Of a stretch of DNA of 64,000 nt, positions 18,559 to 27,903 are shown piece by piece (the first letter of the stretch is position 1; each line of letters starts with the position of its first letter). The notes beneath the pieces were generated by a model. That model saw only the letters and a program-made list of their open reading frames with translations, had not been told where the DNA came from and searched no databases. The translations under genes were made by a program, and so were the position numbers. The stretch spans positions 1 to 64,000 of the forward strand of contig NZ_WELI01000006.1 of NCBI RefSeq assembly GCF_009184635.1, given 5' to 3'. Origin of the DNA: Rudanella paleaurantiibacter (lineage in GTDB: Bacteria; Bacteroidota; Bacteroidia; Cytophagales; Spirosomataceae).

Positions 18559-19431
18559 ATGAACCGCAGAACCTTCTTACAACAAGCCATGACCGTAACC
18601 GGGGCGTCGGTGGTTTCGCCCATCTTAGCGGAATCAATTTCTACTAACAAGTTACAAAGAAAACAAAACTTTCTCATTGGTGCCTGCGATTGGTCGATTG
18701 GCGGGCAGGCCTCACTCAAGGCGTTCGATACGGCCCGGCAAATTGGTCTGGACGGCATTCAGGTGAGCCTCAACTCGACCAAAGACGAGGTGCACCTGCG
18801 CGACCCGGCCATGCAAGGGCAATACCGCGAGGCCGCCCGGCAAACGGGTGTGCAGATTGGCGGGTTGGCCCTGGGTATTTTAAACGAAGTGCCGTACAAG
18901 TCGGAAGCCCGGACCGAGGTTTGGGTGCAGGATAGTGTCGATGTGGCCAAAGCGCTGGGCATAAAAACGATTCTGCTCGCTTTTTTTGGGAAAAACGACC
19001 TTAAAAACGACGCTAAATGCACACAGGCGGTTATCGACCGGCTCAAAGCGGTGGCCCCCAAAGCCGAAAAGGCGGGCGTAGTGCTGGGTATCGAGTCGTG
19101 GTTATCGGCGCCCGAACATCTGGCTATTATCGAAGCCGTGGGCTCGCCAGCCGTTAAAGTATACTACGATGTTTGCAACTCGACCGTGATGGGCTACGAT
19201 ATTTTTCGTGAAATGCGCGACCTCGGCACAAAATACATCTGCGAGGTGCATATCAAAGAAAACGATTACCTGATTGGTCAGGGTGTTATCGATATGAAAC
19301 GGGTGCGGGCTACCCTCGACGCTATCGGGTATCGGGGCTGGCTGCAACTCGAAGGGGCTGTGCCTAAGGGCAAGCCTATGCTCGAAAGTTACCTCGAAAA
19401 CAACCGGGCGGCCCGGCAACTGTTTGGTTAA
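18559..19431 (+). CDS. sugar phosphate isomerase/epimerase family protein, Tat-exported
   Basis: A 290-residue xylose-isomerase-like TIM barrel with a twin-arginine signal at the start (MNRRTFLQQAMTVTGASVV), so it is predicted to be folded in the cytoplasm and exported. Barrel motifs seen: IGACDWSIGG, the Glu in LGIESW, DVCNSTVMGYD, EVHIKEND and LQLEG, consistent with metal ligands Glu/Asp/His/Glu. In related bacteria such proteins often sit beside large cytochrome dehydrogenases and 3-keto-sugar enzymes. Here the next gene, 30 bases on, is one of these, so joint action on a sugar or inositol is inferred. Confidence 0.93.
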   Translation: MNRRTFLQQAMTVTGASVVSPILAESISTNKLQRKQNFLIGACDWSIGGQASLKAFDTARQIGLDGIQVSLNSTKDEVHLRDPAMQGQYREAARQTGVQIGGLALGILNEVPYKSEARTEVWVQDSVDVAKALGIKTILLAFFGKNDLKNDAKCTQAVIDRLKAVAPKAEKAGVVLGIESWLSAPEHLAIIEAVGSPAVKVYYDVCNSTVMGYDIFREMRDLGTKYICEVHIKENDYLIGQGVIDMKRVRATLDAIGYRGWLQLEGAVPKGKPMLESYLENNRAARQLFG

Positions 19432-19461
19432 ATTTCGTTTATTCTTCTCCCCACTTCCCCC

Positions 19462-22320
19462 ATGAAAACCCTCCTGAGTCTGCTTCCACTGCTGTTGTTG
19501 TGCCCGGCTGCCCGCCCGGTCGAAGGCCCCGAAACGCTTTACCTCCCCGACGACCTGGAGGCTACGCTCTGGGCCGAGTCGCCGATGTTGTATAACCCGA
19601 CCAATATCGACGTGGATGCGCGGGGGCGAATCTGGGTGACGGAGGCCGTCGATTATCGGGACTTCAACAACAAGCCCGAAACCCGCCTGAACCATGCTGA
19701 AGGCGAGCGGGTGGTGATTCTGGAGGACACCAACGCCGACGGTAAGGCCGACAAACAAACCGTGTTTGTGCAGGACAAAGAGCTGGTGTCGCCCCTCGGT
19801 ATTGCGGTATTGGGTAATAAGGTGTTTGTGTCGGCCGCGCCCAACCTGTTTGTGTACACCGACACAAACGGCGATGATAAAGCCGATAAACGGGAGGTGT
19901 TTCTGACGGGCTTTGGTGGTCTCGACCATGACCATGCCTTGCACGCTCTGGTGGCTGGGCCCGATGGTAACTACTATTTCAATACCGGAAACGCCGGGCC
20001 GCACGTAGTAACCGACAAAGCTGGCTGGACCCTACGCTCGGGTAGCCTGTACGTGGGTGGTACTCCGTACAACAAAGTGAATCGCGGCAATCAGGTCAGC
20101 GACGATGGCCGGGTCTGGGTAGGTGGTATGGCGTTGCGGATTAACCCCGACGGTACCGGCCTGAAGGTCATGGCGCACAACTTCCGTAATAATTACGAAA
20201 CCTGCCTCGATTCGTACGGTAATATGTGGCAGAACGATAACGACGATCAGGTAGTGGCCTGCCGCACCAGTTGGCTGATGGAGGGCGCTGATGCTGGCTA
20301 TTTCAGTAAAGATGGTACCCGGTACTGGCAGGGCGACCAACGGCCCGGTCAGCCGATTCCGGTGGCTCACTGGCATCAGGAAGACCCCGGCGTACTGCCA
20401 GCGGGCGACATTACGGGCGCGGGCTCGCCCACGGGCATGGTGTTCTACGAAGGCGACGCCCTCGGCCCCGCTTACCGGGGAATGCTGCTGAGTTGCGAAG
20501 CCGGTCGGAATGTGCTGTTCAGCTACAAGCCGCAACCGCAGGGAGCTGGTTTCCGGCTCGACCGCACCGATTTTATCAGCACCTTTCCGAGAGTGGATGC
20601 TGAGTACAAATGGAATGAGGTGGCCAATGATACCCGCAAATGGTTTCGGCCGAGCGACGTGGCCGTGGGAACGGATGGAGCCCTGTACATTGCCGACTGG
20701 TACGACCCTATTGTGGGCGGGCATGCCATGCACGACAAAAAAGGCTACGGCCGTATTTACCGCATTGCGCCTAAGGGTCGGGCATTGCGTGCGCCCCGGC
20801 TCGACCTGAGCCGCATGGCGGGCCAACTCGAAGCCCTCACCAACCCCGCTGTGAATGTGCGGGCGCTGGGTTTTGAAGCCCTCCGCCAACAGGGCGAAAA
20901 GGCCGTGAAGCCCGTGGCTCAATTGCTGAAAGCGGATAACCCCTACGTTCGGGCGCGGGCCGTTTGGCTGCTGGCTCAACTGGGACCCAAGGGGCAGGCC
21001 ACTGTGAATGGGTTGCTTACAAACCCCGACGCTCAACTGCGGCTCACGGCATTCCGGGCGTTGCGCTCGCAGCAGACCGATGTGCCGGCTCTGTGCCGTC
21101 AATTGGCTACCGACCCCTCAGCAGCGGTGCGCCGGGAGGTGGCCGTTGCCCTGCGCGATGTTCCCTACGCCCAGTGCAACGACATTCTGACGACCTTGAT
21201 TAAACAGTACGATGGTCAGGATCGGTATTACCTGACAGCCCTCGGCATTGCGGCTGATGGTAAGCAGGAGGCTGTATTCGAAGCCCTCCGCCCGGCTTTG
21301 CTCGCTGACCCGGTGGCTTGGGATGAGAGAACGGCCAACCTTGTTTGGGAGTTGCACCCAGCCGGTAGCGTGGGGCTACTGGCCCGTCGGGCACAGGCTA
21401 CATCGCTGTCTTCGGCGGCTCGTCGGCAGGCTATCACGGCCCTTGGCTTCATTAAAACAGTTGAAGCGGCCTGGGCCATGCTCGACTTGAGTAAATTGGC
21501 CGATACCACCGTGGCCCGGCAGGCCGCTTACTGGCTCAATTTTCGGCGCGGAAACGATTGGGCTTCCCTACTGAACTGGGAGGAAGCGATGCCCACCAAG
21601 CTGACGCTCGCTGAGGAAAAAGCGAAGCAAATGCTCAGTCTCCGTCAGCGTCTTATGGACGAGTACACGTCGGAGGCTGATAAAGACAAAATTGTACGGC
21701 AGATGGCGCAGGACGCCGAAGGGGGTAAGTTGCTGATAGGGTTGGTGGCCGATAAAAAGCTGCCCGAACACCTCAAAAAGGTGGTTGGTAATCTGATTTT
21801 TCAGAACCCGGAAGCAAGCATCCGAACCATGGCCGAGGCTTATTTTGAGCGGCCTACCCTCACGGCTTCGGGTGGAGCCGTAAAGACCCTTTCGGTGGCT
21901 ACTGTTGCATCGCTTCGGGGCGACCGGGGGGCGGGAGCGGTGGTGTTTGAGGCCAGTTGCGCTACCTGTCACAAACATGGTGGCCGTGGGGCCGAAATTG
22001 GCCCTGAGCTGACCCAAATCCACAATAAGTTCGATAAAAACGGCCTGCTCGACGCCATCATCAATCCGAGTGCTGCGTTGGCTTTTGGCTACGAACCCTG
22101 GCTGCTAACCACCAAAAATGGGCAAACGTATTACGGGTTTCTGATTTCCGACGGAGCCCAGGCGGTGGTTATTAAAGATGCGGCTGGTCAGAAGCACACA
22201 ATTCCCACGGCCAAAATTGCATCGCGGAAGCAGTACACCACCAGTCTCATGCCCGACCCGGTGGCTTTGGGGTTGTCGGAGCAGCAATTGGCCGATCTGG
22301 TTGCTTATCTGCTGAAATAA
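19462..22320 (+). CDS. PVC-type haem-binding CxxCH dehydrogenase with HEAT repeats
   Basis: A 952-residue exported protein (signal MKTLLSLLPLLLLCPAA). The N-terminal half is a soluble-sugar-dehydrogenase-like propeller (TLYLPDDLEATLWAESP.. IDVDARGRIWVTEAVDYRD). It is followed by HEAT-like helical repeats (about residues 455-760). The C-terminal c-type cytochrome domain has one haem site, CATCH (near residues 833-837), then GPELTQI. This matches the PVC-type haem-binding CxxCH family first noted in Planctomycetes. It probably oxidises a carbohydrate in the periplasm and passes electrons to its haem. It is paired with the Tat-exported isomerase just upstream. Confidence 0.92.
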   Translation: MKTLLSLLPLLLLCPAARPVEGPETLYLPDDLEATLWAESPMLYNPTNIDVDARGRIWVTEAVDYRDFNNKPETRLNHAEGERVVILEDTNADGKADKQTVFVQDKELVSPLGIAVLGNKVFVSAAPNLFVYTDTNGDDKADKREVFLTGFGGLDHDHALHALVAGPDGNYYFNTGNAGPHVVTDKAGWTLRSGSLYVGGTPYNKVNRGNQVSDDGRVWVGGMALRINPDGTGLKVMAHNFRNNYETCLDSYGNMWQNDNDDQVVACRTSWLMEGADAGYFSKDGTRYWQGDQRPGQPIPVAHWHQEDPGVLPAGDITGAGSPTGMVFYEGDALGPAYRGMLLSCEAGRNVLFSYKPQPQGAGFRLDRTDFISTFPRVDAEYKWNEVANDTRKWFRPSDVAVGTDGALYIADWYDPIVGGHAMHDKKGYGRIYRIAPKGRALRAPRLDLSRMAGQLEALTNPAVNVRALGFEALRQQGEKAVKPVAQLLKADNPYVRARAVWLLAQLGPKGQATVNGLLTNPDAQLRLTAFRALRSQQTDVPALCRQLATDPSAAVRREVAVALRDVPYAQCNDILTTLIKQYDGQDRYYLTALGIAADGKQEAVFEALRPALLADPVAWDERTANLVWELHPAGSVGLLARRAQATSLSSAARRQAITALGFIKTVEAAWAMLDLSKLADTTVARQAAYWLNFRRGNDWASLLNWEEAMPTKLTLAEEKAKQMLSLRQRLMDEYTSEADKDKIVRQMAQDAEGGKLLIGLVADKKLPEHLKKVVGNLIFQNPEASIRTMAEAYFERPTLTASGGAVKTLSVATVASLRGDRGAGAVVFEASCATCHKHGGRGAEIGPELTQIHNKFDKNGLLDAIINPSAALAFGYEPWLLTTKNGQTYYGFLISDGAQAVVIKDAAGQKHTIPTAKIASRKQYTTSLMPDPVALGLSEQQLADLVAYLLK

Positions 22321-22329
22321 GCCGCTCGT

Positions 22330-22812
22330 TTACCCCACAAATCGGTTTACCTCGCCCGTATCGGGGCACTGTTGCAGGAGGTGGGCGTTAGTTTGGCCCA
22401 ATACCGGATGAACAAAATCGGGAGCAAGTTCGCATAGGGGCACGAGCGTAAACCGGCGCTCGTGCAGGAGCGGGTGGGGCAGGGTCAGACGGTCGGTTTG
22501 GAGCACTGTATCGGCATAGTACAACAAATCAATGTCGATGATACGGGCCCCCCACCGTTGCAGCCGCACGCGGCCCAAGGCTTGCTCAATGGCCTGTGTC
22601 TGTGTCAGCACATCGGCAGGGGCGAGTTGCGTGTCGAGCTCGAGAACCTGATTCAGGTAAGCGGGCTGATCGGTCACGCCCCACGGGGCTGTTTCGTACA
22701 GGCCTGATGCCCCCAAAAGTGGCCCGACGGACTGGACCAGCCGGGTTTGGGCCTGTGTGAGCATCTGCACCCGGTCGCCCAGATTAGCGCCGAGCAGGAG
22801 GAAGAGCCGCAT
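22330..22812 (-). CDS. folK: 6-hydroxymethyl-7,8-dihydropterin pyrophosphokinase
   Basis: A 160-residue HPPK enzyme that transfers pyrophosphate from ATP to 6-hydroxymethyldihydropterin in folate synthesis. Seen: FLLLGANLGDR at the N-terminus, ETAPWGVTDQPAYLNQVLEL, the RWGARIIDIDLL metal-binding motif and LPHPLLHERRFTLVPL. The start at 22812 is set by homology (LLLGANLGDR directly after the start). It overlaps the end of the TspO-related gene by 29 bases, so the two are probably translationally coupled. It is convergent with the dehydrogenase gene, with only nine bases between stops. Confidence 0.95.
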   Translation of the reverse strand: MRLFLLLGANLGDRVQMLTQAQTRLVQSVGPLLGASGLYETAPWGVTDQPAYLNQVLELDTQLAPADVLTQTQAIEQALGRVRLQRWGARIIDIDLLYYADTVLQTDRLTLPHPLLHERRFTLVPLCELAPDFVHPVLGQTNAHLLQQCPDTGEVNRFVG

Positions 22813-23563
22813 AATTTGTGTTGTAGGTAATGAGAGCAAAGCCAGCCAGCACCACGGCGCCCACCACGCCCGCCCAGGCAAACAGGGGTACGTACGGAAC
22901 GCCCTTCTGCTCGGCGGCAATAGCGGCATAGGCCCAGGCAAATACCAGCATATAAAAGGCACTCCGGTACCGGTTGAACAGAAATACGCCCACCAGAAAG
23001 GCAATAACCAGCACAGCCGCAGCCCAACCGGCTTCGGGAAGCAGGCTCAGGTCAAAGCTGGTCGATTTAAGAAAGACAGCCACGTTGAGAATGGTGGCCA
23101 CTGTAAGCCAGCCGAAATAAATGGAAAACGGCACCCGGGCCAGCCATAGTTCACGCCGACGCACGCGGGTTTTGCCTACCTGTAGCCGGTCCATGGTTAG
23201 TAACAGGCTCACAAACATGACCAGAATCACAAGCAGAGCGAGGCCAATCTGCTCATTGTTGAAAATCGGGCTCCAAATCGCATTACCAATGCCATTGAGA
23301 ATAATCCACGGCCCGGCCGCCCGGAAACGCTCGTTATCACGCTCCGACGGTAAGGCCTGAAATACCGCAAACGCCAGCAGACCCAGAAAAATCACGCCCC
23401 AAATGGCAAAAGCGTATCCTGCCGGGGTAATCAGCGTCTGGTATTTCCGCGAAATGTCGCCATTGGTGGTATCGGCAAAGACACGGGCGTTGGAGAGGTA
23501 ATTCATCACCAGCAGGGAGATGATGACGAACACGGTAAGGAACTGACGGAGCCGGTCATTCAT
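22784..23563 (-). CDS. TspO/MBR-related integral membrane protein
   Basis: A 259-residue polytopic protein with about seven or eight TM helices. The segment ISRKYQTLITPAGYAFAIWG resembles the start of tryptophan-rich sensory proteins (TspO/MBR). It is longer than the classic five-TM TspO (about 160 residues) and belongs to the extended bacterial type. TspO proteins bind porphyrins or sterols, but a role here is not shown. The start MNDRLRQF at 23563 was chosen over 23659, whose extra residues come from the repeat-rich spacer. It overlaps folK by 29 bases. Confidence 0.75.
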   Translation of the reverse strand: MNDRLRQFLTVFVIISLLVMNYLSNARVFADTTNGDISRKYQTLITPAGYAFAIWGVIFLGLLAFAVFQALPSERDNERFRAAGPWIILNGIGNAIWSPIFNNEQIGLALLVILVMFVSLLLTMDRLQVGKTRVRRRELWLARVPFSIYFGWLTVATILNVAVFLKSTSFDLSLLPEAGWAAAVLVIAFLVGVFLFNRYRSAFYMLVFAWAYAAIAAEQKGVPYVPLFAWAGVVGAVVLAGFALITYNTNYAALPPARR

Positions 23564-23594
23564 GGTGGTAAAAGGGAATAGTGAGTAACGAAAA

Positions 23595-23721
23595 AATGCG
23601 TAATCGCTAATGTAGAATAAAACCGGGCAAACGGCCCTCCGGTTTATTTTCATTAGCAATTACGCATTACGCATTACGCATTACACATTACGCATTACAC
23701 ATTACGCATTACGCATTACGT
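23595..23721. repeat. heptad-phased repeat with ten ATTACRC-type units
   Basis: From 23652 to 23721 there are ten consecutive 7-base units, mostly ATTACGC with ATTACAC, ATTAGCA and ATTACGT variants. The left part (from 23595) carries the complement AATGCGT AATCGCT, so it folds back over a central stem, AATAAAACCGG/CCGGTTTATT (23617-23648). The last unit runs into the stop codon of the OmpA/PorE-like gene (TAA as tta at 23721-23723). It separates this gene from the TspO-related gene. Confidence 0.85.
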
Positions 23722-25709
23722 TAATACTCCAGAATCTTGAACTCAGTCCGGCGATTACGCTGATGCTCTTCTTCGGTTTTAGCGTTTTTCACAATCAGTT
23801 GCGTCTCGCCGTAGCCCTTGGCTGTCATTCGGCTCGCTTCAATGCCTTTCGACACGATATAGTCGACAGCGGAGCGGGCCCGATTCTGCGACAGGCGGAT
23901 GTTATAGGCATCCGGTGCCCGAACGTCGGTGTGTGAGCCCAGCTCGATACGGAGCGTTGGGTTGTCTTTCAGAATCGTAACAAGCTTGTCGAGTTCAAGG
24001 GCCGCATCGGGGCGGATATTGAACTTGTCAAGGTCGTAATAGATATTCTCCAGCACAAAGGTCTTGTTCAGTTCTACCTTGTCGAGCCGCAGGGCCACAT
24101 TGAAGGTCGTATCGGTTTCGGGTTTGGTCAGGAAGATCTGCGGAATGCTCCGGCCTTGCATCGTGAAAGGCTCCCGGCGGGTGAGGTACCCCCGGCGTTC
24201 GGCCAGCACCGAATACTCTTTGCCTTCCTGCAACGGATACTTACCAAACGTACCCGGCTGACCCGTAACCACTTCGGCAACGGCTTCGCCCGTGGCTTCG
24301 TCAATGATGCGCACCCGGGCCGAATCGAGTGGGGCGGGGGTTGGCTCATTGGTAGCTACAGTACCGGCCAGAAAATACCGGACAATTTTGGGCGCATCGG
24401 GCTTCGGGTCGTTCTGAGCAATCGTGGTTGTTGAACTTTCGGGCGTGGTAGAATCGAAAAAGTACAAATCGTCATCGCCTTTACCCCCCGCCCGGTTCGA
24501 TGCTAAAAAGCCTTTGCCCGGCTCCATAAGTACGTAGCCAAAGTCGTCGGCAGGCGAATTGACCGGCTGCCCCATATTTTCGACCCGAATAACACCCTGC
24601 GACCGGGTTGCCACAAACACATCGAGTTTGCCCAGGCCGGGGTGCCCGTCAGACGAAAAATACAGTTTGCCGTCGAAGGCCACAAATGGAAACATCTCGT
24701 CACCGGGCGTATTAATATCGCGGCCCATGTTGACCGGGCGGCTAAACCGGCCCGACGCATCCATGTTAGTGCGGTACAAATCGATGCCACCGGCTCCATT
24801 GGCCCGGTTGGAAGCGAAGTAGAGCGTCCGCCCGTCGGCCGAGAAAGCGGGTGAGCCGTCCCAGGCCGTTGAGTCGCTGATCGGGAGCCGCTGAGGAGCG
24901 CCCCAGGTACCATCGCTACCCAACCGGCTGATAAACAAGTCGACATCGAGCCCCCCTTTGCGTTTACCATTATTACCCCGGGCAAAAATCATGGCTTTAC
25001 CATCTTTGGTAAATGCCGGGGTTCCTTCGTTCACGTCGCCCTGAAACACGTTGTTGCTGAATGGCTGCGCCGTATTGCCGGTTTCGTCGGGGGCCTGATT
25101 CAGCTTTACTTTGTACAGGCCGAGCATGGGCAGACCGTTGTTTTTGTACACCACGTCTTTACGAGAAGCCGTAAAAACCAGCTCTTCGCCCCGAATAACG
25201 GGGGCAAACTCCGAACCTGGCGAGTTGAGGTTGCCCATGTTTTTGAGCACAAGGTCGGTTTTCTTACCCGCAATGGCCTCTACGGCCCGTAGCGTGCCCA
25301 GTTCGCGTTGAGCTTTATCAAGGCTTACCTTGTTGGTCGGCTTACTATCGACGTACTGTTGCAGGTGCTTGAGGGCTTCGGCATATTGGCCCTGCGCCTT
25401 GAGCGCATAGGCCAGGTTGAGGTGCGCATCGGGCTCAATGCTACCGGCTTCGAGGGCTTTCTGGTAGTAGGGAGCCGCTTCGGCAAACCGGTTCGACAGA
25501 CGGTATGACTCAGCCGCGTAGTAGTTTACTCGCTTGGGGTCAATATCGCCTTTGGCCGCCTTCTCAAACTGAGTCAGGGCCAGATTGTATTCGCCGGCAT
25601 CGAAATGTCGTACGCCTTTTTTGTATGCCATCATCGCTGAGTTACAGCCCGCAAGGCCGACCGTAACACTCAGCGCCACCAGTAACAAACGGGAAGTACT
25701 GATTCTCAT
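23721..25709 (-). CDS. PorE-like OmpA-family lipoprotein (TPR-PD40-CRD-OmpA)
   Basis: From the ATG at 25709 the protein is 662 residues with a lipoprotein signal (LSVTVGLAGC, Cys21). Domains in order: TPR repeats (about 25-130, HFDAGEYNLALTQFEKAAKG), then a PD40/WD40-like propeller (about 150-430, SPAFSADGRTLYFASNRANG repeated). A carboxypeptidase-regulatory-like domain (about 450-545) and a C-terminal OmpA peptidoglycan-binding domain (NIYYDLDKFNIRPDA, GSHTDVRAPDAYN) follow. This four-part order is that of PorE of the type IX secretion system. Paralogues with this order are common, so a T9SS role is inference. Confidence 0.9.
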   Translation of the reverse strand: MRISTSRLLLVALSVTVGLAGCNSAMMAYKKGVRHFDAGEYNLALTQFEKAAKGDIDPKRVNYYAAESYRLSNRFAEAAPYYQKALEAGSIEPDAHLNLAYALKAQGQYAEALKHLQQYVDSKPTNKVSLDKAQRELGTLRAVEAIAGKKTDLVLKNMGNLNSPGSEFAPVIRGEELVFTASRKDVVYKNNGLPMLGLYKVKLNQAPDETGNTAQPFSNNVFQGDVNEGTPAFTKDGKAMIFARGNNGKRKGGLDVDLFISRLGSDGTWGAPQRLPISDSTAWDGSPAFSADGRTLYFASNRANGAGGIDLYRTNMDASGRFSRPVNMGRDINTPGDEMFPFVAFDGKLYFSSDGHPGLGKLDVFVATRSQGVIRVENMGQPVNSPADDFGYVLMEPGKGFLASNRAGGKGDDDLYFFDSTTPESSTTTIAQNDPKPDAPKIVRYFLAGTVATNEPTPAPLDSARVRIIDEATGEAVAEVVTGQPGTFGKYPLQEGKEYSVLAERRGYLTRREPFTMQGRSIPQIFLTKPETDTTFNVALRLDKVELNKTFVLENIYYDLDKFNIRPDAALELDKLVTILKDNPTLRIELGSHTDVRAPDAYNIRLSQNRARSAVDYIVSKGIEASRMTAKGYGETQLIVKNAKTEEEHQRNRRTEFKILEY

Positions 25710-25846
25710 ATCTTTTGGAAGGAAAATGCACCACTGCGCCCAAGATAAACAAAATCGGGCGGGCACGGTTTACAATGCCTTACTTTAAACGATAAAAGAA
25801 TGCCGGATATTGGATGTTACCGACCGGATTTTGGTCCGCTCACGGC

Positions 25847-27256
25847 TTAATCTACCGTCCCAAAACCGACTTTGCCCTTGAGGCTTTCAAACCCGTATCC
25901 TCCAATAATGAAGCTACCATTGGAGAGACTCACGCTTGTTCCATAATAGGTATTGGCCGGGCTGTTATCCACTATTCTACGGACTTGTGACCAAGAGGTG
26001 TTTTTTCGTTGAAAGAGATAAGCGGCTCCCTGATCAACATTACCTACGTTATCTCTATTGGAAGCTCCAACTAGTATATAATCGCCTGAAATAGCTACGC
26101 TACGTCCAAAATAGTCATTTATAACCCCGTCGCTAGCACTTATCTGGGCCTGTTGAGGCCAGGTACTTCCGTTTCGAGCGAATACATAGGCGGTTCCCTG
26201 GAAGGAGAATTTATTGGGACTCGAGACTACGGCGTAATCGCCTGCAATAGAAACGTTGAGTCCGAAATTATCATTGGCTGCTCCCCCAATGGCGGTTAGT
26301 CGGGTTTGCTGGGTCCAGGTACCTCCTCTTACAAATACATAAGCAGCACCCTGATTCGCGTTGCTGCCGATGGTTTTTCTATAGGCACCCACAATCGCAT
26401 AATCTCCTGAAACAGATACAGAAATACCAAAATAATCAGTATCGGCTCCATCTGAGGCAAGCAGCCGGACTTGTTGCGTCCAGGTAGTCCCATTGCGAAC
26501 AAATACATAAGCAGCTCCCTGGTTGGTATTGCTACCGATAGCTTTTCCTGTACAACCTACCAAAGCATAATCCCCTGAAATAGATACAGAGTACCCAAAA
26601 TAGTCACTGGGAACTCCGTCGGAGGCAACCAGTCGTGCCTGCTGCGTCCAGGTACTGCCATTGCGGACAAATACATAAGCAGCCCCCTGATTGGCATTGC
26701 TACCGATAGTTTTTCCATAAGCACCCACAATTGCATAATCTCCCGAGATTGCTACCGAGTAACCAAAATCACTCCCGGACTCTCCGTCAGAGGCAAACAA
26801 TTGAGCTTGTTGCGTCCAGGTATTACCATTACGAACAAATATGTATGCGGTACCTTGATCGATGATGCTATTACTATTTTTTCCATGTGCTCCTACAATC
26901 GCATAATTGCCCGAAATCGCTACAGAATTACCAAAAAAATCGCTGGCTGCTCCGTCGCTGGCTGTTCGCTCAATAGGTAAGAGGTTATTGGTGTTCGTTG
27001 TAGCCAGAGGGAGCCAGTTCTGTCCATCGTGCAGAAACAGGGTACCTTTATCCAGGTCAAAAACCAATAAGCCCACGGCGGGGCTGGCAATGGCATTGCG
27101 CTGGGCTGTACTCAGGCGTGGTATTAGTAAACCTTGATTATTGGTTGGGCTTTTCAGGTCGAGAACGGCCGAGGGATGGGGCTGCCCACCCATGCCAATT
27201 TGGGCGAGCGCCCCGGCAGACAGACCAAGCCAAAGGAATAGGAAAAGTATTTTCAT
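25847..27256 (-). CDS. exported seven-blade FG-GAP propeller protein
   Basis: From the ATG at 27256 it is 469 residues with a signal peptide (LFLWLGLSAGALAQ). A head domain (SAVLDLKSPTNNQGLLIPRLS) of the kind found at the start of many Bacteroidota surface proteins follows. Then come seven repeats of about 56 residues built on SDG..DYFGYSVAISGDYAIVGA and QGAAYVFVRNGSTWTQQ. These are FG-GAP/integrin-alpha-like blades and would close a seven-bladed propeller. No C-terminal T9SS sorting domain is seen. Base composition is lower in G+C than the neighbours and the repeats are similar at DNA level, so copy-number change or recent duplication is plausible. Confidence 0.85.
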   Translation of the reverse strand: MKILFLFLWLGLSAGALAQIGMGGQPHPSAVLDLKSPTNNQGLLIPRLSTAQRNAIASPAVGLLVFDLDKGTLFLHDGQNWLPLATTNTNNLLPIERTASDGAASDFFGNSVAISGNYAIVGAHGKNSNSIIDQGTAYIFVRNGNTWTQQAQLFASDGESGSDFGYSVAISGDYAIVGAYGKTIGSNANQGAAYVFVRNGSTWTQQARLVASDGVPSDYFGYSVSISGDYALVGCTGKAIGSNTNQGAAYVFVRNGTTWTQQVRLLASDGADTDYFGISVSVSGDYAIVGAYRKTIGSNANQGAAYVFVRGGTWTQQTRLTAIGGAANDNFGLNVSIAGDYAVVSSPNKFSFQGTAYVFARNGSTWPQQAQISASDGVINDYFGRSVAISGDYILVGASNRDNVGNVDQGAAYLFQRKNTSWSQVRRIVDNSPANTYYGTSVSLSNGSFIIGGYGFESLKGKVGFGTVD

Positions 27257-27342
27257 ACCAGGCATGCTTTACGTGAAAACGTAAAGGTAAATCCTGGTTA
27301 CACAAAAATGACTTGTTAAGTAAGGGATTGACTGATCGGTAA

Positions 27343-27888
27343 TTAGATGGTTTGTGTGCCCATTTTTGCCAGGGCTTCTTCCACTGTGTTGGCCACAATG
27401 AGTAGCTCGCGGTTTTGGGGCTTCAAAAAGCCTTCGCGCACCATCACATCCAGTTGCTGGAGCATCAGGTCGTAATAGCCGTTGGTATTGATAATGGCCA
27501 CGGGGCCGTCGTACAGTTTCAGTTGACGCCAGGCCAGAATCTCAAACAGCTCGTCGAGCGTGCCATACCCACCGGGAAGTGCAATAACTCCCTTTGATAG
27601 CGTCACCATCTTGAACTTCCGCTCGTGCATGGTTTCCACGAAGTGAATTTCGGTCAGGGTTTGGTGGGCCACCTCAAGCTCAGCCAGGAAGTTCGGGATT
27701 ACCCCAATCACCTCGCCCCCGTGTTCGAGCACGGTATCGGCTACTACGCCCATTAGGCCAAAGCCGCCCCCGCCGTAAATCAGGCGAATGTTGCGCTCGG
27801 CCATAGTACGGCCCAATTCGCGGGCTACTTCGCTGTAGATAGGTTGGGTCCCGTGATTCGAACCACAATAAACAACAATGCTTTGCAT
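27343..27888 (-). CDS. LOG family protein (nucleotide 5'-monophosphate phosphoribohydrolase)
   Basis: A 181-residue Rossmann-like protein of the TIGR00730/LOG family. Diagnostic motifs: YGGGGFGLMG near the N-terminus, METMHERKFKM-type segment (VETMHERKFKM) and PGGYGTLDE. Family members cleave nucleoside 5'-monophosphates, including cytokinin ribotides, to base and ribose phosphate. In bacteria the physiological substrate is mostly unknown. The start MQSIVVYCGS at 27888 was preferred over 27942, whose additional residues come from a repeat. It lies downstream of the Mur-ligase gene on the same strand. Confidence 0.93.
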   Translation of the reverse strand: MQSIVVYCGSNHGTQPIYSEVARELGRTMAERNIRLIYGGGGFGLMGVVADTVLEHGGEVIGVIPNFLAELEVAHQTLTEIHFVETMHERKFKMVTLSKGVIALPGGYGTLDELFEILAWRQLKLYDGPVAIINTNGYYDLMLQQLDVMVREGFLKPQNRELLIVANTVEEALAKMGTQTI

Positions 27889-27903
27889 AGTTTTAAAGAA
27901 ATG

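Noticed and set aside
20032-21102. A 356-codon minus-strand frame inside the cytochrome dehydrogenase gene
   Set aside because: It is a shadow of the plus-strand propeller and HEAT domains.
23652-23721. Possible CRISPR array (regular short repeats)
   Set aside because: The units are 7 bp without spacers and no cas gene is present; it is a tandem heptad array.
25847-27256. Regular DNA repeats as a CRISPR or phase-variation cassette
   Set aside because: The repeats are about 170 bp, in frame and code for FG-GAP propeller blades.
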